Below, one piece after another: positions 8,337 through 18,110 of a stretch of DNA of 64,000 nucleotides. The stretch lies in contig NZ_JAMQOT010000007.1 in NCBI RefSeq assembly GCF_029502005.1, positions 124,001 to 188,000 of the forward strand. Reading direction: 5' to 3'. The translations under genes and the position numbers were made by a program. How positions within the stretch are numbered: the first letter of the stretch is position 1; each line of letters starts with the position of its first letter. This DNA is from Natrinema salsiterrestre (GTDB taxonomy: Archaea; Halobacteriota; Halobacteria; Halobacteriales; Natrialbaceae). The notes under the pieces were generated by a model that saw only the letters and a program-made list of their open reading frames with translations, did no database searches and was not told the origin of the DNA.

Positions 8337-9098
8337 TCACAGGTCGATCGCCATCATCACCTCGTCGATGTACTCGTCGTCGAGTTTGTAGTGGTCGTCG
8401 CGGACGGCCTCGATCTTCCAGTCGCGATCCTCGAAGAACTCGATCGCGTCCTCGTTGGTCGACGGAACGCTCTGGTACACTTTCTCGAGATCGTTCGCTC
8501 GAGCCCACTCGAGCGCCCGGTCGAGCAGCTGGTTCCCGATCCCCATCCCGCGGTACTCCTCGAGAACGCCGACGGTGAGCTCCGCGGTGTGGCCGAGTTT
8601 CTCGAGGTTCGGGAGGTGCAGGTGGGCCCAGCCGACGACGTCGCCGTCGACCGTCGCGACGAAGAACAGCCGGGACTCGAACTCGTTGTGGCGAAGTAGG
8701 ACGTTCTCGTGGTCGAGTTCGTCCGCGACGCTCTCGGCCTCGATGTAAGTCATCTCCTCGACGACCTGTCGCATCGCACCGACGATGCCCGAGAGGTCCT
8801 CCTGTCTCGCCGCTCTGATCGTGACGTCCACGTCTTCGATCGTGAACTCCTCGCCCGTCTCCTCGATATCGATGGCGATGCGGAGCGTGCCGTCGTCGTC
8901 CTCCTCGAGATAGCCGTCCCGTTTCAGGAGCGCGACGTTGTGCCGGAACGCTCTCGCGTGCTGTGCGCTCCCCGGTGGATCGGCCGGAAACAGCGCTTCT
9001 CGCGCTCGGTTCCGATCGACTGCGCCGTGGGTCTCGACGTACTCGTAGATCCGCCCTCGATCGTCGCCTTCGATCCGGATCGGTTCGGTCAGTGTCAT
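8337..9098 (-). CDS. GNAT N-acetyltransferase with an N-terminal winged-helix-like region
   Basis: The last 160 residues of this 253-residue protein form a GNAT domain: VTIRAARQED opens it, VGWAHL is the central strand, and LTVGVLEEYRGMGIGNQLLDRALEWA is the acetyl-CoA-binding motif A, with the Q/RxxGxG/A pattern at RGMGIG. The first 85 residues (start of MTLTEPIRIEGDDRGRIYEYV type) look like a winged-helix DNA-binding fold with a recognition-helix-like stretch and a wing ending DGYLEEDDDGTL. Acetyl transfer to an amine or a protein N-terminus or lysine is likely, target unknown. It is divergent from the siroheme decarboxylase gene. Confidence 0.82.
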   Translation of the reverse strand: MTLTEPIRIEGDDRGRIYEYVETHGAVDRNRAREALFPADPPGSAQHARAFRHNVALLKRDGYLEEDDDGTLRIAIDIEETGEEFTIEDVDVTIRAARQEDLSGIVGAMRQVVEEMTYIEAESVADELDHENVLLRHNEFESRLFFVATVDGDVVGWAHLHLPNLEKLGHTAELTVGVLEEYRGMGIGNQLLDRALEWARANDLEKVYQSVPSTNEDAIEFFEDRDWKIEAVRDDHYKLDDEYIDEVMMAIDL

Positions 9099-9303
9099 GT
9101 TTTATGGTAACGATGCGCACACTAATAATCGTTACAGTCCGGTGCTCGATGACCCGCTGTCGTCTCGTCAGAACGCTGAACGGAGCGTCCGACGGTGTCA
9201 CCCGGTACGCTGTCACGGCGGGGACCTTCCCCCGTCGGTCGCGATTCGCGAGCGAGCGGGAAGACCCGAAAACGATACGGTCCCCTTCTCCCTAGAACGA
9301 CCA

Positions 9304-10344
9304 ATGAGTACCCTGTCGGGGAACTGGCGCGAGGCCATCGACGACGCGGACGCGGCGCTGATCGACGGCTATCAGAGCGGCGTCCCGATCGAAGAGCGCC
9401 CGTTTCGCACCGTCGGAGCCGACCTCGGGATCGACGAATCGGCGGCGATCGATCGCGTCCGGGCCCTGCGAGACGCGGGAATCGTCCGCCGGTTCGGCGC
9501 CGTCCTCAACCCGCCCGTGATCGGCTCGTCGACGCTCGCTGCCGTCCAGGCCCCGGCGGACCGCTTCGACGAGGTCGCGGCGGTGATCAACGACTACCGG
9601 CAGGTCAACCACAACTACGCCCGCGACCACGAGTGGAACATGTGGTTCGTCGTCACCGCCGGCTCGCGGGACGCCCGCGACGAGATCCTCGCCGACATCG
9701 AGTCCCGGACCGGCTGTCCGGTGCTCGACCTGCCGATGCTGACCGACTACTACATCGACCTCGAGTTCCCCGTCGTCAACGGCGATCGCTTCGCCCGGGA
9801 GTCGCTCGCGAATCGAACCGACTCCTCCGCGACGCGGATCAGCGAGGAGGCCGCAGGGGACCTGTCGCCGCTCGAGGCGGAACTCCTCCTCGAGATCCAG
9901 GACGGGTTCCCGCTGTCGGCGACGCCCTATCGAGACATCGCCGCGAACGTGGGTTACGCGGTCGAGGACGTGCTCGCGGCGCTCGAGCGATTGCGGGACG
10001 ACGGCTGTATCAAGCGCATCGGCTGCGTGATCAACCACGTCGTGACCGGGTTCGACGCCAACTGTATGGTCGTCTGGGACGTGCCGGACGACGAGCTCGA
10101 CGTGCTGGGTGAGCGCGCGGGCGGCCTGCCCTACGTGACGCTCTGTTATCACCGCCCGCGCCGTCCCGATCGGGAGTGGCCGTACAACCTGTTCACGATG
10201 ATTCACGGCCGCGATCCCGAAGCCGTCGACGAGAAGATCGACGAACTCGCCGCGGACTACCTCCCGGTCGATCACGAGCGGCTCTACTCGACCGAGACGC
10301 TGAAGCAGACGGGCGCTCGCTACGACGATCTGGTCGGCGTCTAA
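9304..10344 (+). CDS. ahbAB: Siroheme decarboxylase, AhbA-AhbB fusion
   Basis: The 346-residue protein consists of two tandem AsnC/Lrp-like halves. Each has an HTH-like segment (RVRALRDAGIVRRFGAVLN in the first, ALERLRDDGCIKRIGCVIN in the second) and the heme-pathway signature: HNYARDHEWNMWFVV in the first half, CYHRPRR with WPYNLFTMIHG in the second. In Ahb proteins, separate AhbA and AhbB subunits decarboxylate siroheme to 12,18-didecarboxysiroheme, the first step of the archaeal route to heme b. Haloarchaea often fuse the two. It has its own upstream region, divergent from the GNAT gene, and is not beside other heme genes here. Lrp-type regulator is the main alternative, but the two signatures argue against it. 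Confidence 0.85.
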   Translation: MSTLSGNWREAIDDADAALIDGYQSGVPIEERPFRTVGADLGIDESAAIDRVRALRDAGIVRRFGAVLNPPVIGSSTLAAVQAPADRFDEVAAVINDYRQVNHNYARDHEWNMWFVVTAGSRDARDEILADIESRTGCPVLDLPMLTDYYIDLEFPVVNGDRFARESLANRTDSSATRISEEAAGDLSPLEAELLLEIQDGFPLSATPYRDIAANVGYAVEDVLAALERLRDDGCIKRIGCVINHVVTGFDANCMVVWDVPDDELDVLGERAGGLPYVTLCYHRPRRPDREWPYNLFTMIHGRDPEAVDEKIDELAADYLPVDHERLYSTETLKQTGARYDDLVGV

Positions 10345-10424
10345 CCCGCTCCCACCGGGCGTCGAGATATTTCGGGCACGCGAGCGGTAAACCCCGGTCG
10401 ATCGGCCCCTCTCGCGAGTCGGGA

Positions 10425-13400
10425 CTATCGGCGGTCATCGAGCGCCTCGGCCACGACCTCGATCGGCGTGGGCGGCTCCTCGGGCGCGCCGGGTCCGTTC
10501 TCGAGTTGCGTCCGACAGGAGGCACCGGGAGCGACGACGCGCTCGCCGTCGCTCTCGTCGACCTGTTCGAACAGGATCGAGGCGATGGCGTCGCTCATCG
10601 AGGCGTGTTCGGACTCGTAGCCGAAACTGCCGGCCATGCCACAGCACCCGGAGTCGAGCGGGTCGACGGCGTAGCCGGCTCGCCGGAGGACGCCGACCGC
10701 GTGGTGGTCCTTCGCGACCGATTTCTGGTGACAGTGGCCGTGATAAACGAGATCCTGCGTCGCCGCGCGCTCGTCGAACGCGATCGCCTCGTCCAGCCGG
10801 AAGGTGTCGATGTACTCGCAGACGCCGTAAGTCGCGTTCGCGAGCCCCTCGGCGGGCTCGGCGGAGAGCAGATCGAGGTAGTCGCGCTGGAACATGACCG
10901 CGTCGGACGGTTCGATCACGACGACGTCCCAGCCGTCCGCGACCCGCGGGGCGAGCGCGTTCACGTTCTCGCGGGCGGCGTCCCTCGCTTTGTCGAGGAA
11001 GCCCTTCGAGAACGCCGGCCGACCCGTGTCGCCGAGATCGCCGGGGACGGCGACGTGGACGCCGGCGGCCTCGAGCACTCGAACGGCCGCCTTCCCGGCT
11101 TCGGGGTGGCTGTAGTTCGTGTAGGTATCTGGGTAGAGGACGGCCTTACGAGTAGCGTCGGCCTCGCTGACCCTCGCGCCGCCTCGCTCCCGGAACCAGT
11201 CCCGGAACGTGTTCGCGTGAAAGGTCGGCAGCGGCCGGTCGGTATCGATGCCGAGCGTCACCTCGAGCGCCTTGCGCGCCCCCGGCAGTTTCGGCAGGGC
11301 GTTGGACAGCGGCGCGAACTGACTGCCCCACTTCGAGAGCGTGGCGACGTTGGCGAAGAGCCGATCCCGCAGACTCGCGCCGTTGCGCTGGTGGTACTCG
11401 TGGGTGACTTCGGCCTTGAGCTTCGCCATGTCGACCTCGCTGGGACAGTCGATGGCACAGCCCTTGCAGCCGATACAGAGGTCTATCACCTCCTCGACGA
11501 ACTCGTCGGTGAACGCCTCGTCCGGATCCAGGTCGCCGCTCATGGCCTGCCGGAGCGCGTTCGCCCGGCCGCGGGTCGCCGTGATCTCCTCGCGGCTCGC
11601 GCGGTAGGTCGGACACATCACGCCGCCCGTCGTCTCCTGCTCGCCCCGACAGCCGCCACAGCCGTGGCAGAGCTCGACCATGCCCTGCATGCCGTTGTCG
11701 TTGTCCCACTCGAGGGCGGGCTCGAACCCCGTCTCGAACTCGTAGTCGGGGTCGAACCGCAGGTTTTCCCGCAGATCCGTCGGGTTCTCGTCGCGGAAGA
11801 CCACCTGCCCCGGGTTCAGGATCCAGTCGGGATCGAACGCCGTTTTGAGGTCCTGGAACGTCTCCCAGAGTTCCTCGCCGTACAGTTTCCGGTTCCACTG
11901 GGTGCGCGCGCGGCCGTCGCCGTGCTCGCCCGAGACGGAGCCGCCGAGGTCGACGACGAGGTCGGTCACGTCGTCCGCGATGCCGTGGAGTTGCTCGAGG
12001 CCCACCTCCGTCTTCGTGTTCACGAGCGGCCGGACGTGGAGCACGCCGGGACCGGCGTGGGCGTAGAAACTGGCGTAGGTGCCGTGTTCCTCGAGTATCT
12101 CCTCGAACCCCTCGACGAACTCGGGGAGCCGCGCCGGCGGGATCGCGGTGTCCTCGATGAAGGAGATGTGTTTTTCGTCGGTCGTCCGCGAGAGCAGGAT
12201 CGGCAGGCCGGACTTGCGGAGTTTCCACAGCTCGGCGCGATCGGCGTCGTCGTAGGCCTCGAGCGCCTCGATCGCGAGGGCCTCGGCGTCGCTCGTCGGG
12301 GCGTCGTCGGCCGGCTCCCCCGCGGGCGTCGCCGACGGCGCGCGGTCGGCCAGCAGTCCGGCGATCTGTTCTCTCCCGTGGGCGGCGTCCTCAGCGTAGA
12401 ACTCCACGAGCAGGACGGCGTTGGTCCCCTCGGGGAGCATCTCGGTGACCGGCCCGAACTCCGCCGTGTCGCGCGCGAGGTCGATCAGCACGTCGTCCAG
12501 CACCTCGACCGCCGCGGGGTCGTGTGCGAGGATCGGCTCGACGTCCCGCATCGCCTCGTGAAGGTCGGGATAGCACAGCAGGGAAACCGCCTTCGTCTCG
12601 GGGACCGGCTCGAGCGAGACGGTGGCCTCGGTGACGATCGCGAGCGTCCCCTCGCTGCCGGCCAGCAGGCGTGCGAGGTTGAGGGTTCCTGCCTCGCCGG
12701 TCTCCTCGCCGCCCGGTAGCTCCTCGCCCCGGGCCTCCGCGACGAGCCGGTCGAGGTTGTAGCCCGAGACGTTACGTTTGAGATCGGGATACGTTCCCTC
12801 GATTCGGTCCGCGTCCTCCTCGAGGATGCGCTCGACCTCGGCGTAGATCCGGGCTTCGAGGTCGCCGTCGGGATCGGCTCGCTCGCCGATTTCCTCGAGC
12901 GTGACCTCGCCGAAGCGGGTGACGGTGCCGTCGGCGAGGACGGCCTCGCACTCCTCGATGTAGGCGTCTGTCTTGCCGTATTTCAGCGAGTGCGCGCCGG
13001 TCGAGTTGTTGCCGATCGCGCCGCCGATGGCGCTCTTGTCGCCCCACGCGGGGTCGGGGGCGAACTTGAGATCGTGAGGCGCGAGGGCCTCGTTCAGCGT
13101 CCCGAGGATCGTCCCGGGCTGGACCGTCGCGGCGCGGCCGTCGAGGTCGATTTCGCGGATCCCGTTCATGTGGCGGGTGAAATCCAGCACGACGGCCCGG
13201 TTGACGGTCTGCCCGGCGAGGCTCGTTCCGCCGCCGCGGGGGAGGACCGGGATCTCTCGCTCGGCGCAGTACTCGAGGAGCCCCGCCACGTCGGCCGTCG
13301 ACTCGGGGAAGGCGACGGCGATCGGCGTCATCTCGTAGGCGCTCGCGTCCGTCGCGTACAGTTCGCGGGAGTAGGAGTCGGCGCGGACCTCGCAGTCGAG

Positions 13401-13508
13401 GAGGGCCTCGAGGTCCGCGACCAGCGCCGGCCGATCGACGTCGTCGCTCCGGTAGTCGTAGTTCGCCCGCCGATCGGCCGCCGGATCAGCGCTCGGCTCC
13501 AGAGACAT
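10425..13508 (-). CDS. FAD- and Fe-S-dependent D-2-hydroxyacid dehydrogenase (D-lactate or D-2-hydroxyglutarate type)
   Basis: This 1,027-residue protein joins a GlcD-like flavin domain to a GlpC-like iron-sulfur domain. The FAD-binding segment PVLPRGGGTSLAGQ is near residue 90, followed by the oxidase C-terminal domain. Two cysteine clusters for 4Fe-4S centres are near residues 619 (CHGCGGC) and 680 (CIGCKGCAIDC), and the CCG-type cysteine motifs CHQKS and DSGCCGMAGSFGYE are near residues 927 and 955. The size and layout match E. coli YdiJ and Dld-type proteins, which oxidise D-2-hydroxyacids and pass electrons to the quinone pool. Starting at 13508 (MSLEPS) avoids an unsupported upstream extension. 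The gene is convergent with ahbAB. Confidence 0.88.
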   Translation of the reverse strand: MSLEPSADPAADRRANYDYRSDDVDRPALVADLEALLDCEVRADSYSRELYATDASAYEMTPIAVAFPESTADVAGLLEYCAEREIPVLPRGGGTSLAGQTVNRAVVLDFTRHMNGIREIDLDGRAATVQPGTILGTLNEALAPHDLKFAPDPAWGDKSAIGGAIGNNSTGAHSLKYGKTDAYIEECEAVLADGTVTRFGEVTLEEIGERADPDGDLEARIYAEVERILEEDADRIEGTYPDLKRNVSGYNLDRLVAEARGEELPGGEETGEAGTLNLARLLAGSEGTLAIVTEATVSLEPVPETKAVSLLCYPDLHEAMRDVEPILAHDPAAVEVLDDVLIDLARDTAEFGPVTEMLPEGTNAVLLVEFYAEDAAHGREQIAGLLADRAPSATPAGEPADDAPTSDAEALAIEALEAYDDADRAELWKLRKSGLPILLSRTTDEKHISFIEDTAIPPARLPEFVEGFEEILEEHGTYASFYAHAGPGVLHVRPLVNTKTEVGLEQLHGIADDVTDLVVDLGGSVSGEHGDGRARTQWNRKLYGEELWETFQDLKTAFDPDWILNPGQVVFRDENPTDLRENLRFDPDYEFETGFEPALEWDNDNGMQGMVELCHGCGGCRGEQETTGGVMCPTYRASREEITATRGRANALRQAMSGDLDPDEAFTDEFVEEVIDLCIGCKGCAIDCPSEVDMAKLKAEVTHEYHQRNGASLRDRLFANVATLSKWGSQFAPLSNALPKLPGARKALEVTLGIDTDRPLPTFHANTFRDWFRERGGARVSEADATRKAVLYPDTYTNYSHPEAGKAAVRVLEAAGVHVAVPGDLGDTGRPAFSKGFLDKARDAARENVNALAPRVADGWDVVVIEPSDAVMFQRDYLDLLSAEPAEGLANATYGVCEYIDTFRLDEAIAFDERAATQDLVYHGHCHQKSVAKDHHAVGVLRRAGYAVDPLDSGCCGMAGSFGYESEHASMSDAIASILFEQVDESDGERVVAPGASCRTQLENGPGAPEEPPTPIEVVAEALDDRR

Positions 13509-13838
13509 ACGTCTCCCTTGCTCAGGCGCGGCTAAAAGTGCCTGCATTAGCGACGATTCGACCGGCACCTCGATCCGCGAGCGACGACGGGAACGCGCCT
13601 CGGCCACGCTCGTCACTACCGGCTCGCGTCGTGAAAATGGCCGAACGGGGGATCTCATTCCGTCCGGCCTGCACGCGGGAATGGTGATCGAGTGGAAAGA
13701 TGGCCCCGTCGTTTTCCCACGTGCGCCCCCGGGGCCGCCGCCCGTAGTGCCGGGCGGTATCAGTCACTAACGGGGGAACCGAAACAAGCGATGTGCCTAA
13801 CTAGTAGGGGTTGTGATGAGCGGCGCTCGTCCGGGAGC
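13509..13838. other. 330-bp intergenic region
   Basis: This lies between the start of the large dehydrogenase gene and the end of the next minus-strand gene. I see no gene, tRNA or repeated sequence in it. It should contain the promoter of the dehydrogenase gene. Confidence 0.5.
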
Positions 13839-14726
13839 TTACTCTTCCCCTCCCCACTCGCCGCTCATGCCGACGCGCTCGCCGTCCTCCCAGACGTAGT
13901 AGCCCTCGCCGGTCTTCTTGCCGAGGTTGCCGGCCCGCACCTTCCGGCGCAGGGATTGGGGCGGCTTGAACCGCTCGCCGAGTTCCTCGCGGAGGTGCTC
14001 GGCGATGTGCAGGCGCACGTCCAGCCCGACGTGATCGGTCAGCTCGAGCGGCCCCATCGGATGCCCGTAGCCGATCTCCATCCCCTCGTCGATGTCGGCC
14101 GGGCTGGCGACGCCCTGCTCGACCATCCGGATCGCCTCGAGTCCCAGCGCGAGGCCGAGCCGCGACGTGGCGAAGCCGGCGGTGTCCCGGACGACGACGT
14201 CCTCCTTCTCGAGGCCTCGGACGTAGTCGACCGCGAACGCCTCCGTGCGCTCGTCGGTCTGCTCGGCGATGACGATCTCGACGAGGTCCATGATGTGGGG
14301 CGGGTTGAAGAAGTGGAGGCCCACGGCCCGCTCGGGGTGCTCCAGAGCGCTCGCCATCTCGGTCACCGACAGCGAGGAGGTGTTCGACGCGATGACCGTG
14401 TCCTCGCTCGCCGCGTCCTCGATTTCCGCGAACACTTCCTGTTTGAGGTCCATGTCCTCGGGCACCGCCTCGACGACGAGGTCGGCGTCGTCGACCGCTT
14501 CCGCGAGGTCCGTCGTCCCCTCGATGCGCTCGAGGGCCGCTTCCATCTCGTCCTCGCTGAGCTTGTCCCGGTCGACGCCGCCCTGGAGATTCTCGCGGAT
14601 CCCCTCGAGGCCGTCCTCGACGAACTCCGCCTCGATGTCCCGCAGGACGACGTCGTGGCCCGCCATCGCGGAAACCTGTGCGATTCCGTGACCCATACTC
14701 CCGGCTCCGAGAACTGCGATTTGCAT
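13839..14726 (-). CDS. 3-hydroxybutyryl-CoA / 3-hydroxyacyl-CoA dehydrogenase
   Basis: The 295-residue product has the NAD-binding motif VLGAGSMGHGIAQ at residues 4-16, the catalytic NTSSLS segment, the His of LHFFNPP with Glu 12 residues later, and a full C-terminal domain (GYGHPMGPLELTDHVGLD and on to GEGYYVW). It oxidises (S)-3-hydroxyacyl-CoA with NAD. The usual Asn of the active site is replaced by Ser in the GFATSRLG segment, which is common in a large subgroup of the family. The start at 14726 is fixed by the Rossmann motif, although the reading frame stays open far upstream. It is full length, unlike the copy at 4760. Confidence 0.9.
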   Translation of the reverse strand: MQIAVLGAGSMGHGIAQVSAMAGHDVVLRDIEAEFVEDGLEGIRENLQGGVDRDKLSEDEMEAALERIEGTTDLAEAVDDADLVVEAVPEDMDLKQEVFAEIEDAASEDTVIASNTSSLSVTEMASALEHPERAVGLHFFNPPHIMDLVEIVIAEQTDERTEAFAVDYVRGLEKEDVVVRDTAGFATSRLGLALGLEAIRMVEQGVASPADIDEGMEIGYGHPMGPLELTDHVGLDVRLHIAEHLREELGERFKPPQSLRRKVRAGNLGKKTGEGYYVWEDGERVGMSGEWGGEE

Positions 14727-15451
14727 GTACGAACCCTCTGCGGAAACGGGCAAAAGGGTTCCCTTTCGAACGAACTGCGACAGTGCGATATCGGCCGTAA
14801 TCCGCGACGGCCGAGTCGAACGAGTCCACGTGGCGCGCGCTGTCGATCCGTCCGAGTGATGCGAGGACGGATCGATGACCTGTGCGAGGGATGAGCGAAC
14901 GAGCAGTGCGAGGCGCTCACTATGTTCGCGCCTCGAAAAGCGAACGGCGAAGTCGTTCGAGAGGCGCTTTGCGCCGCTCGTGATGACGAAACGCCTACGG
15001 CGTCTCGAACCACCGTGAGCGAAGTGAGTGAGCGGTAGCGCGGAACCGCAGGTTCCGCGAACAGTCGAACGGGTGCCCTGCACCCGTGAGACGAAATCGG
15101 TCGGGGAGGGTGTGGTGACTCCGTACCGCCACGATGGGCAGGACGCTCGCGGTCCACCGCTCAGCAGACGTTTGCTAGCGCTGGCAACACGGAATTGCCA
15201 CGCCCTCCCCAACCGATTGCGGTCCTCGCTCCCGTCGGTCGCTGTGGTCCTCATCCACCGGAAGACACTTCGTGTCTCCCGAGCCTTGGTTCGCTACGCT
15301 CACGAAGACCTCGCACGGCAGCAGACCGCGGCTCACGTGTTGTTCGCCGCGGTCCAGCGCGCGCCACCCACCGTATCCCGACCCGCTACCCACAGTTCCG
15401 TGATAAAGAACGGTGCTACTTTACTTCCGGAGCGCGAGCCACGCAGTACCA
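14727..15451. other. Non-coding region holding the second palindromic repeat element
   Basis: This region is between the divergent 3-hydroxyacyl-CoA dehydrogenase and thiolase genes. Most of it is the repeat element at 14830-15367. A TATA-like TTTACT near 15419 is about 33 bases before the thiolase ATG. Open frames across this stretch have no family features. Confidence 0.65.
14830..15367. repeat. Palindromic element with terminal inverted repeats, copy 2 (538 bp)
   Basis: The left end GTGGCGCGCGCTG starts at 14830 and its exact complement ends at 15367, the same 13-bp terminal sequence that bounds the 321-bp element at 5561. The core segment at 15095-15122 matches 26 of 28 bases of the complement of 5771-5798, and faces a second, diverged copy at 15191-15218, again forming a hairpin. 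The left third is built of small perfect hairpins, for example GCGGAACC/GGTTCCGC near 15040-15058 and CGGGTG/CACCCG near 15069-15086. No coding potential is evident. Confidence 0.75.
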
Positions 15452-16594
15452 ATGACCGATCGCCAGCCAGTTATCGTACAAGCAGTCCGGACTCCGCAGG
15501 GAAAACACGGCGGCGTCTACGCCGAGACCGGTAGCGAGGAGCTGTCGGTCCCGCTCGTCGACGCGATGCTCGAGCGCACGGGCCTCTCGGGCGAGGACGT
15601 CGACGACATTCGATGGGGTTGTGCCAAGCAGGTCAACGAGCAGAGCAACAACATCGCGCGGGTCATCGCTCTCCTGTCGGATCTCGGCGAGGGAGTGCCC
15701 GGGACGACCATCGACCGGCTCTGTGCGTCCTCGGCGGAGGCGATCATGAGCGCGAGCGACGCCATCCGGGCGGGCCAGCGCGATGTCATCGTCGCCGGCG
15801 GCGTCGAGAACATGTCCCGCAACGAGCGCCGGAAGGGGATCGGTTCCTACGCGGGGATCGCCGATCAGTACGACGCGGCCGGACTCGCGATGGGCCAGAC
15901 CGCCGAGAAGGTCGCTCGAGAGTACGACATCGGCAGGGACGAACAGGACGAGTACGGCGCTCGCAGTCAGCAGCGGGCCTGCGAGGCAACCGAGGCGGGC
16001 AAGTTCGATGACGAGATCGTCCCTATCGAGACAGACGAGACTCTCGTCGAGGAGGACGAGGGGCTCCGTCCCGGCACCACGAAAGAGAAGATCGCCGGCT
16101 TGCCGCCCGCCTTCCGGGAGGACGGTACCGTCACCGCCGCCAACGCCTCGCAGGTCTCCGACGGCGCTGCCGGCGTCCTGATCACGAGCAGGGAGTTCGC
16201 CGAGCAAGAGGGGCTCGAGGTCATGGCCGCGATCGAGGACCACAACGTCGCGGGCGTCGATCCCACGGTAATGGGCATCGGACCCGTGCCCGCAGTCCGC
16301 GGTATCTGGGAACGAAACGGCCGCGACGCCGACGACTACGATCTGGTGGAACTCAACGAGGCCTTCGCCAGCCAGACGATCTACTGTCGGGACGAACTCG
16401 GGTTCGACGACGACCGGTTCAACGTCAACGGCGGCGCGATCGCCATCGGCCACCCGCTGGGCGCGTCGGGCGCTCGCCTCCCGGTCACCCTGATCCACGA
16501 ACTGCAGCGCCGGGGCGGCGGCCTCGGCCTCTCGACGATGTGCGTCGGCTACGGGCAGGGTGCTGCCGTCGAGTTCCAGGTGCCCGAACAGTAG
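15452..16594 (+). CDS. Acetyl-CoA C-acyltransferase (thiolase)
   Basis: The 380-residue protein carries the three thiolase signatures: the nucleophilic Cys91 in [11 protein letters not shown], the NEAFASQT and [16 protein letters not shown] segment with the active-site His, and the second catalytic Cys in CVGYGQGAA near the C-terminus. It cleaves 3-ketoacyl-CoA with CoA, or condenses two acetyl-CoA, and completes the beta-oxidation set encoded around it. The start [10 protein letters not shown] at 15452 fits the family N-terminus. The gene is transcribed away from the 3-hydroxyacyl-CoA dehydrogenase gene across a repeat-bearing spacer. Confidence 0.92.
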   Translation: MTDRQPVIVQAVRTPQGKHGGVYAETGSEELSVPLVDAMLERTGLSGEDVDDIRWGCAKQVNEQSNNIARVIALLSDLGEGVPGTTIDRLCASSAEAIMSASDAIRAGQRDVIVAGGVENMSRNERRKGIGSYAGIADQYDAAGLAMGQTAEKVAREYDIGRDEQDEYGARSQQRACEATEAGKFDDEIVPIETDETLVEEDEGLRPGTTKEKIAGLPPAFREDGTVTAANASQVSDGAAGVLITSREFAEQEGLEVMAAIEDHNVAGVDPTVMGIGPVPAVRGIWERNGRDADDYDLVELNEAFASQTIYCRDELGFDDDRFNVNGGAIAIGHPLGASGARLPVTLIHELQRRGGGLGLSTMCVGYGQGAAVEFQVPEQ

Positions 16595-16837
16595 GGACGA
16601 ACCACACCTCTCGAGCGACCCGCGGTTCGCGTCGACCTCGAGTTTGAACGGGGACGAACTCGAGGGAGGTGTCGCCGTTTCTATGACTGTCTTCGGAAAG
16701 TCAAATCCGGACTCGAGTAAGTACAATACTCCTGAGAGAGGCTTCATCGGTCGATCTCAGGGAGAATTACTTTTCGCCCACATCCTGCAAAAATACCGAG
16801 AAGTTTCGCGGCGTTACCGCGATTTGACGGAACCCGT

Positions 16838-17977
16838 CTACAGGATCTGGTCGGCGATGATGTTCTTCTGGATCTCGCTGGTGCCCTCGTAGATCTTCGT
16901 GATGCGGGCGTCGCGGTAGTAGCGCTCGGCGGGGTAGTCCGTGACGTAGCCCGAGCCGCCGTGGACCTGAATGCCCTCGTCGGCGACTTCGACCGAGATC
17001 TCGCTGGCGAAGTACTTCGCCATGCTCGAGTACTGCGCGGCGACGTCCTGGTTGTTCTGCTCGACCTGGGTCGCCGCACGATACGTCAGCGAGCGGGCGG
17101 CCTCGACCTTGGTTGCCATCTCGGCGATCTTGTGCTGGATGGCCTGGAACTCCGAGATCTTCTGGTCGAACTGCTCGCGCTGGTTGGCGTACTCGATGGC
17201 GGCGTCGAGCGCGCCCTGGGCGGCACCGACGGCCTGCGCGGCGACGCTGGTGCGGCCGGAGGCGAAGAACTCCATCAGCTGGTAGAAGCCCTTGTCGACT
17301 TCGCCGATGACGTTCTCCTCGGGAACGCGGACGTCGTCGATGACGACCTCGGCGAGGTCGGAGGCGCGGATGCCCAGCTTGTTGGTGATCTTGTCCGTCG
17401 AGACGCCGTCGCGGTCCATCTCGACGAGGAACGCGGTGATCCCGCGGTGACCCTCGTCGGGGCTGGTCTTGGCCATCAGGACGCCGACGTCGGCCACGGT
17501 TCCGTTGGTGATCCACATCTTGTTGCCGTTGAGGACGTACTCGTCGCCGTCCTTCTCGGCGACCGTCTCGATGCCGGCGACGTTCGAGCCGTGGGCCGGC
17601 TCGGAGATCATGGAACAGGAGGCCGTCTCGCCGTTAGCGATCTTCGGCAGCCACTCCTCTTTCATCCACTCGTCGCCGAACTCGATGATCATGTCCGAGC
17701 CGAAGCCGGCGGAGCCGACGGCGGAGCCGATTCCGGGGTCGGCGCGCCAGAGTTCCTCGGTGACGATCGTCGAGGAGATCTTGTCCATCCCGGCGCCGTC
17801 GTACTCGACCGGGATGTTGGGCGCGACGAAATCGTACTCGGCGGCCTTCTCGCGGAGATTCTCGGGATACTTGTGCTCCCGGTCGTGCTCCTCGGCGACC
17901 GGCACCATCTCGTTTTCGCCGAATTCGCGGACGGCGTCACGGATCGCCTCGTGCTCGGCTGATAACTGGAATGCCAT
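16838..17977 (-). CDS. Acyl-CoA dehydrogenase
   Basis: The 379-residue protein is a full-length flavoprotein of the acyl-CoA dehydrogenase family, with the FAD and substrate segments SMISEPAHGSNVAG and WITNGTVADV in the middle and the catalytic Glu364 in IYEGTSEIQKN at the C-terminus. That position of the catalytic base is typical of short- and medium-chain enzymes. It introduces the trans-2 double bond in acyl-CoA and passes electrons to ETF. It is convergent with the thiolase gene, with about 240 unremarkable bases between them. Confidence 0.92.
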   Translation of the reverse strand: MAFQLSAEHEAIRDAVREFGENEMVPVAEEHDREHKYPENLREKAAEYDFVAPNIPVEYDGAGMDKISSTIVTEELWRADPGIGSAVGSAGFGSDMIIEFGDEWMKEEWLPKIANGETASCSMISEPAHGSNVAGIETVAEKDGDEYVLNGNKMWITNGTVADVGVLMAKTSPDEGHRGITAFLVEMDRDGVSTDKITNKLGIRASDLAEVVIDDVRVPEENVIGEVDKGFYQLMEFFASGRTSVAAQAVGAAQGALDAAIEYANQREQFDQKISEFQAIQHKIAEMATKVEAARSLTYRAATQVEQNNQDVAAQYSSMAKYFASEISVEVADEGIQVHGGSGYVTDYPAERYYRDARITKIYEGTSEIQKNIIADQIL

Positions 17978-18110
17978 GATTGTTTGCTAGGAGTCGTCTT
18001 ACAAAGTAGCTTCGGATATGCTCGAAATCTGTTTTTGTTAATGCATCGCGGCCCGAATCTCGGAAGTGGAAACGGGGTTCGGGCGGCGCCCGATCAGCGG
18101 GCGACCGCGA

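Noticed and set aside
10176-12719. Open frame of 847 codons on the plus strand
   Set aside because: It lies opposite the large D-2-hydroxyacid dehydrogenase gene and has the repetitive Val/Arg/Glu-rich composition of antisense frames in high-GC genomes.
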